This document shows positions 61,506-64,000 of a stretch of 64,000 nucleotides of DNA, piece after piece. The first letter of the stretch is position 1, and every line of letters begins with the position of its first letter. The stretch covers positions 26,994,689-27,058,688 of the forward strand of contig NC_054534.1 in the NCBI RefSeq assembly GCF_017654505.1. Reading direction: 5' to 3'. Origin of the DNA: Polyodon spathula (Eukaryota > Chordata > Actinopteri > Acipenseriformes > Polyodontidae). Under the pieces are notes generated by a model, which had not been told where the DNA came from, searched no databases, and saw nothing but the letters and a program-made list of their open reading frames with translations. The position numbers and the translations under genes are program-made.

Positions 61506-62212
61506 GTGTCAGGGCTGAGGCCCTGCACATGTAAACAGTGTGATTTTTTGTTCGTTTGGGCTGTAAATACATTTTGTTGAAAACATACGTTTGTACTAGT
61601 TATGGCAGGGCTGGAAGTTGGCATCCCTTTGTAAATTAGGAAAAGTGTGGAATGTGGGCAGACGTTTATTGATTAACTGATTGTCAATTTATCTTGGTGA
61701 CATGTTTTAAAAGACAGTTCTTTGTTCTCTACAAGCCGGAGGTGAAAGGCTGTGAATCTGTGCAGAGATCGTACAGTGGTGTGGTGCGGTGTGGTGCGGT
61801 GCGGTGCGGTGCGGTGTGGTGCAGTGTGGTGTGGTGTGGTGCGGTGCGTTGCGTTGCGGTGTGGTGCGGTGTGGTGTGTGTACCTAGGGTGAGTGACCCA
61901 ACTACGTGACCACTGTGGTCGTGAGCATAACTGAGGATCACTACGTGTATACTGGAAATTTTGGTATTTAAGAATAGGGATTAGTTTAGGTGATTTTAAT
62001 CCTATCCCAGTCGTGTGTGCCAGGGAGAAGGTTCCTGGACCTCCCTTATAGAGGGATCTGCACTGGGCCAGCTTTTGTTTCATTACTTGTGTTTTATTCC
62101 ACTGTGTTTTGTTTTGTGTTAAGGTCTATGTATTATTTTCATTACACTATGTGTATATGTTTTCCCGCACTAGGACTACAATTGCTGGTACCTTAGTGCC
62201 AGCCTCCTAACA
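61506..62212 (+). mobile_element. Probable solo LTR carrying a GT-rich minisatellite
   Basis: Runs from tgtcagggctgaggccctg (preceded by tg) to ccagcctcctaaca, so it has TG...CA ends. A TATA-like tatttaagaataggg lies at about 61967. No flanking duplication or partner LTR is visible in the window, so the call rests on its ends and composition. Confidence 0.35.
61776..61880. repeat. GGTGC/GGTGT minisatellite
   Basis: A 5-bp unit ggtg[ct] is repeated about 20 times with C/T variation. The minus strand reads as Thr/His/Ala/Pro repeats, an artefact. Confidence 0.9.
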
Positions 62213-62379
62213 CTGCAACTAAACTATTTATAAATATCATATATAAATCCTGCTTGCCTGCGTGCCATGGGAAACGCAACCGCATTCTTGATCTCCCGTC
62301 TCAGCAGATACCCCCCTGTTATACCCCTTCTACAAGGAGGCTAATAATATATTGTTCACTGTGTAGAAATGCACATAAA

Positions 62380-62580
62380 GAACATGAGAAAAGTTACAAA
62401 CAAGAGGGGGCCATTCAGCCTGTCAATTATTGTTTGGTTCCTAATAGCTGATTGATGCCAGAACTTTGTGTAGTCGGTTCTCAAAAGATCCAGTGATCCC
62501 AATGGCTGAACAGCAACAACATGGCTTGGTAACCCATTGAATACACTTGCCACCTGTGATGTAAAGTAGTGTCTCCTTCT
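62380..62580 (-). mobile_element. CR1/L2-like LINE 3' end
   Basis: Reads aaacaagagggggccattca and ttggttcctaatagctgatt. These are reverse-complement relatives of the element end at 10560-10705 (gaatggcctcctctcg, agctactaacaaccaa). It is therefore a second, minus-oriented member of that family. Confidence 0.65.
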
Positions 62581-63081
62581 GTCTGTCTTTACTTGCTCTC
62601 CAATTGTGTCTTCCAGTCTTTCTCTGTGCTTGAAATGGTAACTAGGGTTAACCTTTTTACTGAATATTGTTTGTACTGTATATTAATAGTATATATCTTT
62701 TACTTATGTATTGCAGTACACTATGTTAATGGATCTTGGAGCTATTAACAACCTGCCTGCCTGTCTGTTAATTTGTCTTAATGTCTGCCTACCTTGCAAC
62801 TGTATTTTCCTTTAAAATATTTGATTCTTATAATTTTTCTGATATAAATAGTGAAGAAAAGACCAAGTAATTGACATACAGGGTTTAAACTGCCACCAGA
62901 TAAACAGCCACCTATGAAAGTTATGTTTAAGTGTCCTGCTGACGGAACATAAAAAATTAGTTGCATCTTTTTCATAAACCTGTTTTCAGTGTCAAAGAAA
63001 AAAAAGTAAAAATGCAAGCTTTATGTTAAACGAGAAAGGTGCATAATTTAGGATCTAGATGGCAGGACACTCACTTTTGTG

Positions 63082-63096
63082 AATTATTATTATTGC

Positions 63097-63138
<42 letters not shown>
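63082..63138. repeat. (ATT)n microsatellite
   Basis: About 18 ATT units with one interruption. Confidence 0.95.
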
Positions 63139-64000
63139 AAATTGACTTAATAAAGTAGAGATACAGTATAAAAAGCCTAATTGAATTTTAATTTATGTTA
63201 CAAAATATGCCACCTCTATCAAATAATTATTTGAAATTGAGTTAAAAGCAAGAGTCCCATTGACAGGTTCAGTATATTTAATTTCAGCCTACAGCCCCTC
63301 TGCTTGTTCCTGCAGAGATACCCATGTTGAGCCGAGCTGGTATTGCTGCTGTAATCCCTTTGTTCTTCCATGATGTGATTTTGTTTAATGCTTTACCCTT
63401 GGTGTTGTGCTCTGATACTGTCCCAGGCTCTGACAGTAATAGGTATTTTAGTGAGGTTAGTGGCCTCTTCTGTGCTTGGACATGACACACCACAGACATT
63501 CCATGAGGCTTTTTTAAATCTCCTGTTCTATAGTAGGTCACACTATAAATCCAATTTCAAACTATAAAATACAAAAATAAACCTTCCCCACATTTGTGTC
63601 AGCCTTAAATACTTATGGAACTGGCAATCATATTTTTTTTTGGCAACTATTTTTGTGGATTATTTAAAAATGTCTGTGTTTCATAGAACTTGATATATTT
63701 TCCATTATAACATTGAATCATTAAGGTCTAGCCTTAAGATATATATTTTTTAGTTCAAGTATAAAATATTACAAATAAGTATATAAGTGACATCCACTCC
63801 CTTCATAATTTTGAAGTACTTTACATCTCTAGACATCTGTTCAAACACAACTGTGGCACATGGACGCACACATAGGAAGACAGAGCCTTCCATATACCCT
63901 AGTGTCTAATATTTGTTGTATGAGTTTCCTAGAAGTGTTTAATTTTTCAAGCCAGCTGCTGGTTAAAAAAGGCTATTGTTTCTCATCCTGTGACACACCG

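Larger units (their letters stand above)
51661..64000 (+). other. NRG1: Start of NRG1 intron 1
   Basis: No neuregulin Ig, EGF or heregulin-type exon is recognised in the remaining 12.3 kb, which fits the very large first intron of NRG1 in vertebrates. It contains microsatellites, a 48-bp tandem repeat, a probable solo LTR, retroposon pieces and two unassigned open stretches. Confidence 0.75.

Noticed and set aside
63284..63541. 85-codon minus-strand open frame near the right edge
   Set aside because: Protein-like composition, but no recognised family and no clear splice sites; too weak to call.

Overview
This is a vertebrate nuclear segment: AT-rich, intron-bearing, full of transposon relics and microsatellites. 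Three recognisable loci lie in the order PURG (minus), WRN-like (plus), NRG1 (plus), the order and orientation of human 8p12. The window therefore keeps ancestral bony-vertebrate synteny. The repeat content (a CR1/L2-like tail of the 'gccgaatggcctcctctcg' type, a Tx1/L1-like LINE, Tc1 and hAT elements) suggests a non-teleost ray-finned fish. A sturgeon or paddlefish is my best guess; this is inference, not proof. || Layout. 1-7.2 kb: nested retroelement debris, including two 1.26-kb direct repeats that flank a small non-autonomous LTR retrotransposon. 7.25-9.65 kb: a hAT-type element with an 8-bp target duplication, carrying a dead Tc1 copy. 9.8-10.7 kb: a CR1/L2-like fragment. 11.6-13.8 kb: a probable alternative 3' exon and UTR of PURG. 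17.8-18.85 kb: the intact PURG coding exon (339 codons, minus). 19.35-23.17 kb: a dead Tx1/L1-like LINE lying where the 5' half of WRN should begin. 23.65-38.0 kb: a WRN-like RecQ helicase locus in decay. 38-50.6 kb: intergenic DNA with a hAT relic, a nested palindromic element and a possible unassigned minus-strand transcription unit. 51.05-51.66 kb: the first coding exon of NRG1 type II (GGF). 51.66-64 kb: the start of the large NRG1 first intron. || Main observation. The WRN locus keeps helicase motifs I, II, III, V and VI, the RQC zinc and winged-helix region and the C-terminal tail, yet appears to be a pseudogene. Exons for the exonuclease, the segment between motifs I and II, and HRDC are not found. 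A conserved codon in the motif IV region is an in-frame TAG. One splice donor reads AT instead of GT, and at least one acceptor lacks AG. The neighbours PURG and NRG1 look intact. Loss of one WRN duplicate in a polyploid fish would explain this, but a complete second copy must be found elsewhere in the genome to support it. || I saw no tRNA, rRNA or CRISPR array. Unassigned intervals are described individually.
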